64,000 nt of DNA from JAAXHV01 sp965207165 (lineage in GTDB: Bacteria; Pseudomonadota; Gammaproteobacteria; Eutrophobiales; Eutrophobiaceae): contig OZ242265.1 of NCBI GenBank assembly GCA_965207165.1, positions 2,108,001-2,172,000 of the forward strand. Reading direction: 5' to 3'. The translations under genes and the position numbers were made by a program. Positions within the stretch are counted from its first letter, which is position 1, and each line of letters opens with the position of its first letter. This document shows, in pieces, positions 48,880 through 57,736 of this stretch. The notes beneath the pieces were generated by a model. The model saw only the letters and a program-made list of their open reading frames with translations. It searched no databases and was not told the origin of the DNA.

Positions 48880-50106
48880 TCACCGGCAGCGCCCGTTTAT
48901 CTTATCAAGATACCACCGGGTGAAGTGGTTATTCATTCTTTCCTGTTCGGAATAGGGCCCGGGCCGGTAGTGGCCGGACAACACCCCTGCCTGGTTGTTC
49001 TCCGTAATAATTGCATCCTGCCCGAGTGTGACGTCCCACACCCAGGACACGCGTTCCGGATCGTAATCCGTCCCCTCCTGCGCGTCCGCGTCCACCAGCC
49101 AGGTGGCCTCTACGTCCGTTACCAGTTCGGATATGGGGGTAAACCGAAACAGGACCGCATGATCGTTGGATGCAGCCAGGTAGTTCAGGTAATTGAATGC
49201 GATATAGGTTATTCCGCCGTCGTACTCCCTGAACTTCCCCATTAACGCCGACACGGGCCGGCCGTCCCGGCTTTCCGTCAAAAATCCGTCCCTGATAGGC
49301 ATGCGAACCATCCCGGCGCCGTTATCGAACTCACCCTCGCTGAGTGGGTGGCCCAGCGCCCTGACCTGTGCCGTCCATGTTTCGATCTCCTTCTCATATT
49401 CCCGGCAGGCGGCGTCCGGCCCTGATCCCAGGCCCGCGCCGGCCGCCAGCAGTTTCAGTTCCGAATGGACCGAGCTGTATTCCGGATGGGACGGGGCGCA
49501 GTGATAACATTCGATAAAGTTCTCCACCACCAGTTTCCAGTTGGCGCCGGTCGGCAGGTTCAGCCGCCGTGCGATCTTTGCATTGTCAATTCCGTGAAAG
49601 GACAGGTATTCACGGCAGGCGTCGTCCAGGCCGTCAGGCTCGTCAGGCTCATCCCCCAGGGACACAAAAATCAGGCCGTCAAGCAGCTTGATGCGGCAGG
49701 CGTGCAGGCCGTACCCTGCCGGGGAAAAACCTTCGGGCATCAACCGTGCGTTGCGCAGGCTGCCATCCAGGTTATAGGTCCAGGCATGGTAGGGACAGAC
49801 CAGCGCGGATTTGCTCCCCTCACTGTCTGAACATATCCTTGAACCCCGGTGACGGCAGACATTGTAGTGGGCATGGATGTCGCCATCCCTGGCGCGCACG
49901 ATAATGATTTCTTCCCCGCAGATCCTAAACAGGAAATAATCCCCGGCGGCAGGAATCCTGGAAACATGGCCGGCAAGGTGCCATAACCGGTCCAGGACTC
50001 TCTCGCGATCAACCGAAAACACATCCGGGTCACCGTAAAACGGTTGTTGCAGCGTATGGCCGGTTACTTGACTGTCGACCAGGTCCTGTAGGTTTACTTC
50101 CGGCAT
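48880..50106 (-). CDS. Rieske-type ring-hydroxylating/N-demethylating oxygenase, alpha subunit
   Basis: The 408-residue protein has the Rieske [2Fe-2S] motif CRHRG (Cys84, His86) and CPYH (Cys104, His107), then the mononuclear-iron motif ENFIECYHCAPSH with Glu199, His202 and His207. Most such oxygenases have Asp at the bridging place; the Glu here is the hallmark of the carnitine/glycine-betaine type (CntA, GbcA), which act on quaternary or tertiary amines. So cleavage or demethylation of such an amine with O2 is a reasonable inference. A reductase partner (GbcB/CntB-like) is not in the window. It lies six bases after the aminotransferase gene. Confidence 0.9.
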   Translation of the reverse strand: MPEVNLQDLVDSQVTGHTLQQPFYGDPDVFSVDRERVLDRLWHLAGHVSRIPAAGDYFLFRICGEEIIIVRARDGDIHAHYNVCRHRGSRICSDSEGSKSALVCPYHAWTYNLDGSLRNARLMPEGFSPAGYGLHACRIKLLDGLIFVSLGDEPDEPDGLDDACREYLSFHGIDNAKIARRLNLPTGANWKLVVENFIECYHCAPSHPEYSSVHSELKLLAAGAGLGSGPDAACREYEKEIETWTAQVRALGHPLSEGEFDNGAGMVRMPIRDGFLTESRDGRPVSALMGKFREYDGGITYIAFNYLNYLAASNDHAVLFRFTPISELVTDVEATWLVDADAQEGTDYDPERVSWVWDVTLGQDAIITENNQAGVLSGHYRPGPYSEQERMNNHFTRWYLDKINGRCR

Positions 50107-50112
50107 GGCGGT

Positions 50113-51492
50113 TCAACCTGCGCGCGTGCTGAAATCCGCTTGTGCCTTATCGAAAACCAGCGCCAGGATCTGCACCATTTCATCGACGTCCTCATTGCTG
50201 AAAACCAGCGGCGGAGAGATGATCAGGTTCGAACCGAGGTTCCTGATCAGCAAGCCTTCCCGGCGCGTCAGGTCCTGGATAAGTTCCAGAAAGGGATCGC
50301 CCGGCATGAAGGATTCCTTTGACGGTTTGTCCATCACCAGTTCTATGGCCATCATCAGGCCCTTCCCCCTTATATCACCGACAAAATCAAAATGAGCCAG
50401 TTCATTTTTCAGTTTCGCCAGGCAATAGCTGCCCACCCGCGCGGCATTTGCCGGCAGCGCTTCGTCTTCGACAATCTGCAGGGCGGCGTTGGCCGCGGCA
50501 CAGGCGAGCGGATGTCCCGAATAGGTGTAGCCATGCAGGATGGCGGCCAGCGGGTGGTCGGAATCCCAGGCCTGGCGCACGCGTTCGTTAACCACGGTTG
50601 CACCTAACGGGATATATCCGGAATTGATGCCTTTTGCCAGGCACATGATGTCAGGTTTGACGCCCCAGCCGCGGCAACCGAACATGCTGCCGCTGCGGCC
50701 GAAGCCGGTGACGACCTCATCGGCGATGAGCAATACCCCGTATTTGTCGCAGACTTGCCTGACCAGCGGCCAGTAGTTGTCCGGCGGCACGATCACCCCG
50801 CCGGCGCCCTGTACCGGTTCGGCAATGAACGCGGCAACCGTATGCGGGCCATGGTGCAGGATCTCCCGCTCAAGCAGACCGGCGCAGATCTTTCCCAGTT
50901 CCTCGGGATCATCCGTGTAGGGGTTGCGGTACAGCCACGGGGTGTCGACCTGGAAACAACCGGGGAGAACCGGTTCGTACATGGAACGGAGATACATCTG
51001 GCCGCCGATGGACGTGCCGCCAAAATGCACCCCGTGGTACCCCTGTTTCAGCGATATGAATTTTGTCCGTTGCGCTTCACCCGCCAGCTTCCAGTATTGC
51101 CGCGCCAGTTTCAGTGCGGTTTCGTTTGCATCAGAACCGCCGGAGCTGAAGAAAACCCGCTGCATGCCTTCCGGCGCGAGCATGCGCGTCAGCCGTTCGG
51201 CGAGTTCCATGACAGGCAGGTTGCTGGTGTCGCCAAAGGTGGTGTAATAGGGCAGTTTGTCCATTTGGGCATTGATGGCCTGCTTCACTTCTTCACGCCC
51301 GTGGCCCACATTGACGCACCATAATCCCCCCTGGGTATCCAGGTAGCGTTTGCCGTCCGTGTCATGGATATAAACGCCTTGTGCGCGCTCGAATACCAGT
51401 GGCGGCGACTGTTCCGCCGATTTCGGCTCGGCCATCGGATGCCAGTGGTGGACCTTTAACTGCGGGTTATCTAATTGCGCGATGTTTTCCAT
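50113..51492 (-). CDS. Class III (omega-amine:pyruvate-type) aminotransferase
   Basis: The 459-residue protein has the PLP lysine K287 in CLAKGINSGYIPLGA and the Asp258 in LIADEVVTGFGR, with FSSGGSDANETALKLARQYW and IAEPVQGAGGVIVPP. This is the subgroup III pattern that transfers amino groups from omega-amines, beta-alanine, GABA or diamines to pyruvate or 2-oxoglutarate. It sits between the CoA ligase and Rieske oxygenase genes of one operon. The substrate could be an aldehyde or primary amine made by the other enzymes. The specificity is not readable. Confidence 0.93.
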   Translation of the reverse strand: MENIAQLDNPQLKVHHWHPMAEPKSAEQSPPLVFERAQGVYIHDTDGKRYLDTQGGLWCVNVGHGREEVKQAINAQMDKLPYYTTFGDTSNLPVMELAERLTRMLAPEGMQRVFFSSGGSDANETALKLARQYWKLAGEAQRTKFISLKQGYHGVHFGGTSIGGQMYLRSMYEPVLPGCFQVDTPWLYRNPYTDDPEELGKICAGLLEREILHHGPHTVAAFIAEPVQGAGGVIVPPDNYWPLVRQVCDKYGVLLIADEVVTGFGRSGSMFGCRGWGVKPDIMCLAKGINSGYIPLGATVVNERVRQAWDSDHPLAAILHGYTYSGHPLACAAANAALQIVEDEALPANAARVGSYCLAKLKNELAHFDFVGDIRGKGLMMAIELVMDKPSKESFMPGDPFLELIQDLTRREGLLIRNLGSNLIISPPLVFSNEDVDEMVQILALVFDKAQADFSTRAG

Positions 51493-51511
51493 TTTATTTA
51501 CCTTGTCTGGT

Positions 51512-53131
51512 TCAGGATTGGTGTTGCGCGGCTGCCGGTGCTACGGCGGCGTCCGCCATAGCCTTCAGCCTGCGTTTATCGGGTTTGTTGTTCGGTAACA
51601 GCGGCAGTGATGTCTTCGTCACGACATGCTTTGGAATTTTGTAAGCAGCCAGATGTAACCTGGAATAATCATGCAGCGATTGTTCGTCAACGGATTGCCC
51701 CGGCGCCGGTGTCACATAGGCATAGCCAACCTCACCATAAACAGGATCGGGCACGCCGACGACGCAGGCCAGGTTTACGGCCGGGTGAGATTCGAGAACC
51801 TGTTCGATCTCCTTGGGGTAGACGTTATAGCCGCCCGACTTGTACATGTCGGACAAGCGCCCGACCAGTACGATATTGCCGTCGTCACGTTGCACGGCCA
51901 CGTCTTTGGTATGCAACCATCCATCGTTATCGATCGCCTGCGCGGTGGCTTCCGGCAGGCGCCAGTATTCTTTCATGATAAACGGACCGCGCAGGAGAAT
52001 TTCACCCGGCTCGCCTTGTTGTACATCCTTGCCGCGCTCATCAACCAGGCGGAACCCGCAATCGCCCAGCGGCTTGCCGACACTCTGCGACAACAGGTCG
52101 ATATCATCAGTAGAAGGGATTGCGGTCGCCGCGCCGGCGGCTTCCGTCAAGGCATACATGCTGGTGATGGATGGGCAGATCTCCCTGCACAGGCGTTCCA
52201 GCAAGGGTTTCGATGTTGCACCGCCGCTGTAGGAGATTTCATTGATCGATGATAAATCCGTGCCGGAAAAATCGGGGTGGTCCAGTACACTCTGCAACAT
52301 GACCGGGACACCGCCCCAAACGGTGATGCGTTTTTCCTGAATTGTCCTCAGCACCGTTTCAGGGTCGAATTTTTCCAGGTAATGACCTGTGCCCCCGGTT
52401 ACGAGACAGTACACCGAACACGCGATTATCCCGGCAATATGATTAATGGGATATGCGTTAATCATCCTGACAGCGCCGGATGAACGGAGCGATATTTGTA
52501 CATGCGCATGGCGGATGGCGCCGTAATGGTGCAGCACCGCGCCTTTCGGCCGGCCCGTCGTCCCGGACGTATAGACGATGAACGCCGCGTCCTTACTCGA
52601 TACACCGTTCCGTGCATCCGTCAGGGCATCACTCCCGGCGTTGCTCCGGTCCGCAATAAAATCCTTGAAGGAACGTGCCGGAGGCGGCCCATCATCATCG
52701 CCAAGCACGATAAGGTGTTTGACACTGCGGACCTTGGCGCGGATGTATTCTAACTCTTCATGGTATTGACGATTGCCGATCCGGGTCCTGGCGAAAATAA
52801 CGGCAGGTTCCGAGTCCGAAACCACGTGTTCCAGTTCGGTGCGCGTATAACGCGGGTTGAGTCCTACCCAGATCCCGCCAATTGCCGTCGTCGCAAGGAG
52901 AATAATGAAATAATCCGGATGCGGCGGGGAGAGTGTCGCCACCCGGTCCCCTTTCCCGATGCCAAGCGCCAGCAACCCCCGGGCGCAGTCTTCCACGCGA
53001 CCAAGCAGGTCAGCATACGAAAGCATGTCTTCCCCGATACCAACAGCCTCCCTGTCCGGTGTTTCACCGGCATGGTGATACAGGTAATCGCTGATACGTT
53101 TATCCTGGAACTGTGCCGGATTGACGTTCAT
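51512..53131 (-). CDS. Acyl-CoA synthetase (AMP-binding, ANL family)
   Basis: The 539-residue protein has the phosphate loop YTSGTTGRPKGAVLHH, SMYALTEAAGAA, HTKDVAVQRDDGNIVLVGRLSDMYKSGGYNVYPKEIE, and the C-terminal lysine in LLPNNKPDKRRL. It activates an unidentified carboxylic acid to its CoA ester using ATP. It is transcribed 23 bases after the spermidine-dehydrogenase-like gene and 19 bases before the aminotransferase. A quaternary-amine acid (carnitine- or betaine-like) or an aminated acid from the same operon is a candidate. A second synthetase is at 25224. Confidence 0.92.
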   Translation of the reverse strand: MNVNPAQFQDKRISDYLYHHAGETPDREAVGIGEDMLSYADLLGRVEDCARGLLALGIGKGDRVATLSPPHPDYFIILLATTAIGGIWVGLNPRYTRTELEHVVSDSEPAVIFARTRIGNRQYHEELEYIRAKVRSVKHLIVLGDDDGPPPARSFKDFIADRSNAGSDALTDARNGVSSKDAAFIVYTSGTTGRPKGAVLHHYGAIRHAHVQISLRSSGAVRMINAYPINHIAGIIACSVYCLVTGGTGHYLEKFDPETVLRTIQEKRITVWGGVPVMLQSVLDHPDFSGTDLSSINEISYSGGATSKPLLERLCREICPSITSMYALTEAAGAATAIPSTDDIDLLSQSVGKPLGDCGFRLVDERGKDVQQGEPGEILLRGPFIMKEYWRLPEATAQAIDNDGWLHTKDVAVQRDDGNIVLVGRLSDMYKSGGYNVYPKEIEQVLESHPAVNLACVVGVPDPVYGEVGYAYVTPAPGQSVDEQSLHDYSRLHLAAYKIPKHVVTKTSLPLLPNNKPDKRRLKAMADAAVAPAAAQHQS

Positions 53132-53154
53132 GATCGCCGTTTGAGCACTTTTAA

Positions 53155-55122
53155 TCAGATCACGCCCAGCGCCTGGCGCGCAGCCCGCTCACCTTCTTCG
53201 ATGCCGCGCGACCAGAGTTGCTGTCCGGACAGTTCGGAGTGGCCGACAGTGATACGGCCGTAACCCTCCCGGACCACGTCGCGCGGCGCCGGCGCACCGT
53301 TCTTCCCGAAATAAAATCCCGGTTGGGGCGCGATGTAGGCGTGGCCCCAGCGGTTCAGGACGATCGCGGCGATATCCCGTTTCGCATCGAACCCGGCCAT
53401 ACCGAACAGTTTCTGCATCTGCCGGCGCACCTGGATCTCTATCGAGCGGTAACTGCCGGCAAACAACTGGTGGCGACCCAGTACCGTCTGTTCCTGAAGC
53501 GGCACACCGGGGCTGAGATACGGGACATAAAACGTCAGTACGGTAGGTTTGGCCGGATCCAGCGGGTCCGCTTTACCGTCGATCACCATTTGCCGCCGCA
53601 GGTTGGTGTACCAGCCAAAGCCGCTGAACCACTGCGCGGCGGAGATGCCCAGGCGCTCCATGAACTGCCAGTTGCGTACCGCTACGTTCACCGTCAGCAT
53701 CGGCGCATGGTAGAACTGTGCATAGGCATCCCGGTGCGGCGCCGGCAGGTCACGCAATATCTGCCTGTTGACCCAGCCGCCGCTGGCCATCACCACCGAG
53801 CGGGCCCTGACCCGGTAGAGCCTGCCGCCCTTGTGGTAGATCACGTTCACGAACCCGGACTTGTCCGGCGTAGCGTTATGCTCTACGTGGACGGCCGTTG
53901 CATCGAGGCGGATTCGTACCTGTTGTCCGCTCCGGTCGAGGGCCTGCCAGTTCACATTACCCCATAAAACGTCCTTCAGATCGTTGCCGCCGGCGATTGA
54001 ATCCGGGATCATGGCTTTGACAAAATGGCGCGCGGTACCGGTATTGCCGCCGGGCCAGCTCACCAGCGAAATCTGGTGCACATCGGCAGGGTCGATTCCC
54101 CGCGCTTCGTAATAGCGGTCGGTAAATGCACGCGTACCAGGCAGGTAAAAATCAAACGCCGTATACGCGGATATCTGGTCACCGCCCAGGCCACCCCCCG
54201 CCGCGGCAAAAGCCTTGTCGACAAATGGCAGTACTCCGGGTGAACAACCCATTTCCCTGACAACGAAATCACGGTAAGTCATGGAATCCAGCCAGGGCTC
54301 CCAGTCTTCCACGTTCGGCGGCGTGTAATAATTTTCCAGCCGCACCAGGTCCCGTCTTACCCTGTCCGTTAACGGCGCATCCTTGAAATCGTTCGCCCAG
54401 GGATTAATTATCCATTCTCCGCCCTGGTCATTGTCGAAAAAATAGCCCGTTGTCGCACCGCCCCGGTCACTGTACATGGACGTATAGTGGTCTGCAGGGA
54501 CAGCCAACCCGTGTTGGCTGCCGGTAACTTCCTGGAATTCGAACGAGTCGGGCAAGCCGAGATCGTGCCAGTAACGATGGAACAGGCCGTATTTTTGCGC
54601 ATATTTCGGTGGCCAGATCATGCCGTTGGAACCCTGTGGCGCGGTCAGGTGATAGCCGTCCACCTCGAATTCATTCTGCTTCGCTTCTCCCCCGAAAATG
54701 GAGTGGTTGTCCAGCAGCAGGCAGGACTGGTTGTTTTCGGCTTCCCTGGTAAAGGTATAAGCGGCGCCCAGACCGGCGAAACCGCCGCCAACGATCACCA
54801 TATCGAATGTCTCACCGCTGTCTTCAGCGTCCCGGATCGAGGATTGATAGCGGCCGTCACGAATACCGTGGGCGGCATTGACGACCTCTGCGGTGTTACC
54901 GTTGGCCCGGGCGTAGTCGCCGACACCACCGTAGCCGGTCCAGTCTTCGCCAACGTCAGGCAGCGTTGCCTGGGCGGATGCCGTTCGCAACAAGCCCGGC
55001 GCCTGCATGGTCAGGAGTGCCGCGCCGCTGCCAATAAGGCCGGTATTGATAAAATCGCGCCGGGTGATGTCGGCGCCAAGCCCGAGAGCATCCAACTCAT
55101 TATCGTTTCTGCGTTCAGTCAT
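53155..55122 (-). CDS. Twin-arginine-exported flavoprotein of the spermidine dehydrogenase type
   Basis: The 655-residue protein has a twin-arginine signal (ITRRDFINTGLIGSGAALL, Arg21-Arg22) and a Rossmann FAD motif DMVIVGGGFAGLGAAYTF at about 107-124. The body, with GGEAKQNEFEVDGYHLTAPQGSNGM and the terminal QQLWSRGIEEGERAARQAL, resembles periplasmic spermidine dehydrogenases (SpdH). Those oxidise polyamines to aminoaldehydes outside the cytoplasm. It is the first gene of the operon and is divergent from a TonB receptor (179 bases). With the aminotransferase and Rieske genes behind it, amine oxidation is likely, but the exact amine is unknown. Confidence 0.82.
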   Translation of the reverse strand: MTERRNDNELDALGLGADITRRDFINTGLIGSGAALLTMQAPGLLRTASAQATLPDVGEDWTGYGGVGDYARANGNTAEVVNAAHGIRDGRYQSSIRDAEDSGETFDMVIVGGGFAGLGAAYTFTREAENNQSCLLLDNHSIFGGEAKQNEFEVDGYHLTAPQGSNGMIWPPKYAQKYGLFHRYWHDLGLPDSFEFQEVTGSQHGLAVPADHYTSMYSDRGGATTGYFFDNDQGGEWIINPWANDFKDAPLTDRVRRDLVRLENYYTPPNVEDWEPWLDSMTYRDFVVREMGCSPGVLPFVDKAFAAAGGGLGGDQISAYTAFDFYLPGTRAFTDRYYEARGIDPADVHQISLVSWPGGNTGTARHFVKAMIPDSIAGGNDLKDVLWGNVNWQALDRSGQQVRIRLDATAVHVEHNATPDKSGFVNVIYHKGGRLYRVRARSVVMASGGWVNRQILRDLPAPHRDAYAQFYHAPMLTVNVAVRNWQFMERLGISAAQWFSGFGWYTNLRRQMVIDGKADPLDPAKPTVLTFYVPYLSPGVPLQEQTVLGRHQLFAGSYRSIEIQVRRQMQKLFGMAGFDAKRDIAAIVLNRWGHAYIAPQPGFYFGKNGAPAPRDVVREGYGRITVGHSELSGQQLWSRGIEEGERAARQALGVI

Positions 55123-55207
55123 ACCTGGTTGTCTCCACTATGGTGTTGTAGCATTACTATAAGTGTCTTTTTGTTGACGCCCCTGATCGGATTTAGTACC
55201 ATAATGG

Positions 55208-55276
55208 ACGTAATACGTTCTGATGAACGCATTGCGCCCTTTTTCAGTTTAACAGAGATTTACTCGGAATTCCGAG
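55208..55276. promoter_or_regulatory. Two palindromes in the divergent promoter region before the TonB receptor
   Basis: ACGTAATACGT at 55208-55218 and the perfect 14-base palindrome CTCGGAATTCCGAG at 55263-55276 lie between the divergent starts of the SpdH-like gene (55122) and the TonB receptor (55302). The GGAATTCC core resembles IclR-type sites. An IclR gene lies at 45751, but binding is not shown. Confidence 0.45.
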
Positions 55277-55301
55277 AAATAGCTTCGGGGGATACAAAAT
55301 C

Positions 55302-57581
55302 ATGATGTTACGTCATAGCCCATTTGTAAAAATGAAAATTGTAACAGGCGCGCTGCTCTGTGCGAGTATACTGGGCTTGCCCGTTTATTCGGCTGTCCTG
55401 GAAGAAATTGTGGTCACCGCACAAAAGCGCGAACAGAACCTGCAGGACGTGGGCATTTCCGTGACGGCCTTCAGCGGCAACCAGATCCGCGAACTGGGAT
55501 ACACGAACACCATCGATATCGCCGCGCAAACACCCGGACTCGGTATTATCCAGTATCACCCGACACTGACCACGACCAATATCCGCGGCATTTCACAAAA
55601 CGATTTTGCCGACCACCTGGAACCGCCCATCGCGATGTACGTGGATGAAGCCTATGTCAGCGCCATGGGGGCAGGACATGCACAACTGTATGACCTGCAA
55701 CGAGTGGAGGTATTGCGCGGACCGCAGGGAACCTTGTTTGGCCGTAACGCAACCGGTGGTTTACTTCACTATATCAGCGCCAAACCAACCGAGGACCCCG
55801 AAGGTTATCTTGAATTTACCTACGGGTCTTACGATCAAAAGAAGTTTGAAGGGGCAATCAGCGGACCGCTGACCGACAACGTCCTGGCACGGGTGTCGTT
55901 TGCCGGAAATTTTCATGATGGTGTAGCAGAGAACCGGATCGGACCGGACGTCCGGGGTAGTGAACACTATGCCTTACGCGGCCAACTGGAATTCCGCCCC
56001 TCCGAAGAGGTGACGCTGAACCTGAAAGCGCATTATGCCAATGACGATGATGAACACGGTAACGCTTACACGCATACGCCCATTTCGGCAAATGAAGACG
56101 GCCTGGGTTTTGAGATCGGCCCGGATTCATTTGTAAACGGTTTCTGCCCGGGATGTGATTTTTACGGTTACCGGGACCCCGATGACGACCCCTTCACCGG
56201 TTCCTATGATTATACCGGGGAATTCCGCCGCTCAATTGCCGGTATCAGCGGCAGGTTGACCTGGGATATGGGCAACGTCACCGTGACGTCCATCACGGAT
56301 TACCTGCACATGAATAAAAACTATGGTGAGGACACGGACGGTTCCCCCAATCCTGTTTTCGTCTACATTACCGACCAGGATTTTGAACAGTTCTCCCAGG
56401 AACTGAGATTGAACGGTGAGGTGGGCGATAATATTCGCTGGACAACGGGATTTTATTACCTGGATATCGACCATGCCGGGTATCAATATTATATCCTGGA
56501 TCTCCCTTTCTTCTCTCCGACTTATTCCTTCGGAGAACCCACTTCTTATATCGAAGGTGTGGCGACAAACAACGTTGAGACGGAATCCTGGGCCGTTTTC
56601 GGCCACCTGGAGTATGACTTTAACGAGAACTGGGGAGTGATTGCGGCCCTGCGTTACACAGAAGATCAGAAGGATACGGTTTTCGACTCTATCGACATCC
56701 TGGGTGGAAATGTAACAGGCCTCGGCTTCACCCTCTCAATCCCGTATGATCTCAGGGACGACCCGGATTTTGACCTGTTCGACCAGGGTTTCGAAAACGT
56801 ATCCGCCAAGTTTGAAATAGACTGGCGCCCGACCGAAGACACCCTGGTATTTGCCAGTTTCAACCGGGGACATAAAGCCGGCGCCTCGCGGGTTCTGGCA
56901 GGCGGTAATCCGACACTCCCCATTCCGACTTTTACCCATGATGAAGAAGTGTTGCACAGTTGGGAGGTAGGTATCAAAACCGCCTTCATGGATGGGCGGG
57001 CACAGTTGAATGCCAATGTCTTTTATTACGATTACAAGGATTACCAGGCTTTTGTTGTCATCCCGGGCGTAATACCGGCCTCACTGACCATTATCAACCT
57101 GGATGCGGAAGCAGTCGGTGGCGAGATCGAATTAATGTTTCAACCCACCGAACGCTGGGGTTTTCGTTTCGGCGCATCATTTGAAGACAGTGAAGTGAAG
57201 GATGTGCTGCTGCCCAGCGAACGCTTCGTCGATAATGACCTGCCCTACGCCCCATCGTTCACTTTGAATGGTCTGGCCCGCTATGAATGGCCGGCCTTGG
57301 GCGGCACCATGGCGATCCAGGGTGATTTCAACTATTCGGAGGATTTCTGTTTCAGCGTGCTGTGCGCGCCGCTGGACCAGGAAGATTCCTTTGTCATCGG
57401 AAACTTCCGTGTCAGCTATACCAGCGCAGACGAAAACTGGAAGCTGGCTGCCTTTGTCAATAACGTGAGTGATACGGAATACCGCCTGTACACGCTGGAC
57501 ATCAGTGGATTATCCATCGGAAACGATGCCTATGCCAACCCGCGCTGGGCCGGCGGCACCATCACCTTCAACTGGAAGTAA
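55302..57581 (+). CDS. TonB-dependent outer-membrane receptor
   Basis: The 759-residue protein has a signal peptide ending about ...LGLPVYSA, a TonB box-like VLEEIVVTAQKRE, a plug with RVEVLRGPQGTLFGRNATGG, and a barrel ending WAGGTITFNWK. Two ATG codons (55302, 55305) follow a GGGGGA sequence nine to twelve bases upstream. It stands divergent from the spermidine-dehydrogenase-like operon and probably imports its substrate. The plug contains a NDFADHLEPPIAMYVDEAYV segment like the other receptors in the window. Confidence 0.95.
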   Translation: MMLRHSPFVKMKIVTGALLCASILGLPVYSAVLEEIVVTAQKREQNLQDVGISVTAFSGNQIRELGYTNTIDIAAQTPGLGIIQYHPTLTTTNIRGISQNDFADHLEPPIAMYVDEAYVSAMGAGHAQLYDLQRVEVLRGPQGTLFGRNATGGLLHYISAKPTEDPEGYLEFTYGSYDQKKFEGAISGPLTDNVLARVSFAGNFHDGVAENRIGPDVRGSEHYALRGQLEFRPSEEVTLNLKAHYANDDDEHGNAYTHTPISANEDGLGFEIGPDSFVNGFCPGCDFYGYRDPDDDPFTGSYDYTGEFRRSIAGISGRLTWDMGNVTVTSITDYLHMNKNYGEDTDGSPNPVFVYITDQDFEQFSQELRLNGEVGDNIRWTTGFYYLDIDHAGYQYYILDLPFFSPTYSFGEPTSYIEGVATNNVETESWAVFGHLEYDFNENWGVIAALRYTEDQKDTVFDSIDILGGNVTGLGFTLSIPYDLRDDPDFDLFDQGFENVSAKFEIDWRPTEDTLVFASFNRGHKAGASRVLAGGNPTLPIPTFTHDEEVLHSWEVGIKTAFMDGRAQLNANVFYYDYKDYQAFVVIPGVIPASLTIINLDAEAVGGEIELMFQPTERWGFRFGASFEDSEVKDVLLPSERFVDNDLPYAPSFTLNGLARYEWPALGGTMAIQGDFNYSEDFCFSVLCAPLDQEDSFVIGNFRVSYTSADENWKLAAFVNNVSDTEYRLYTLDISGLSIGNDAYANPRWAGGTITFNWK

Positions 57582-57598
57582 CTGCGAGACAGATATAC

Positions 57599-57717
57599 GG
57601 GGTCAGAGTATGCTTGCTCTGACCCCAGCCGTTCCCGCTAAACTCCGGGGTCAGAGTAAAAACCCATGATGATGTATGATAAAACTGCACATTCCGATGG
57701 GTTGTTACTCTGGCCCC
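57599..57717. repeat. Two GGGGTCAGAG-type palindromes before the PYROXD2-like gene
   Basis: The first has arms at 57599-57608 and 57617-57626 around eight bases. The second has outer arms GGGGTCAGAGTAA (57647-57659) and TTACTCTGGCCCC (57705-57717, one mismatch) with inner AACCCAT (57661-57667) and ATGGGTT (57697-57703) around a 29-base loop. A further TCTGGCCCCAAAT follows at 57726-57738. They lie between the TonB receptor end and the next start. Confidence 0.85.
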
Positions 57718-57736
57718 AAATATCGTCTGGCCCCAA

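Noticed and set aside
10746..57717. Dispersed palindromes as a CRISPR array
   Set aside because: Copies are kilobases apart, singly or in pairs between genes, without regular spacers or cas genes.
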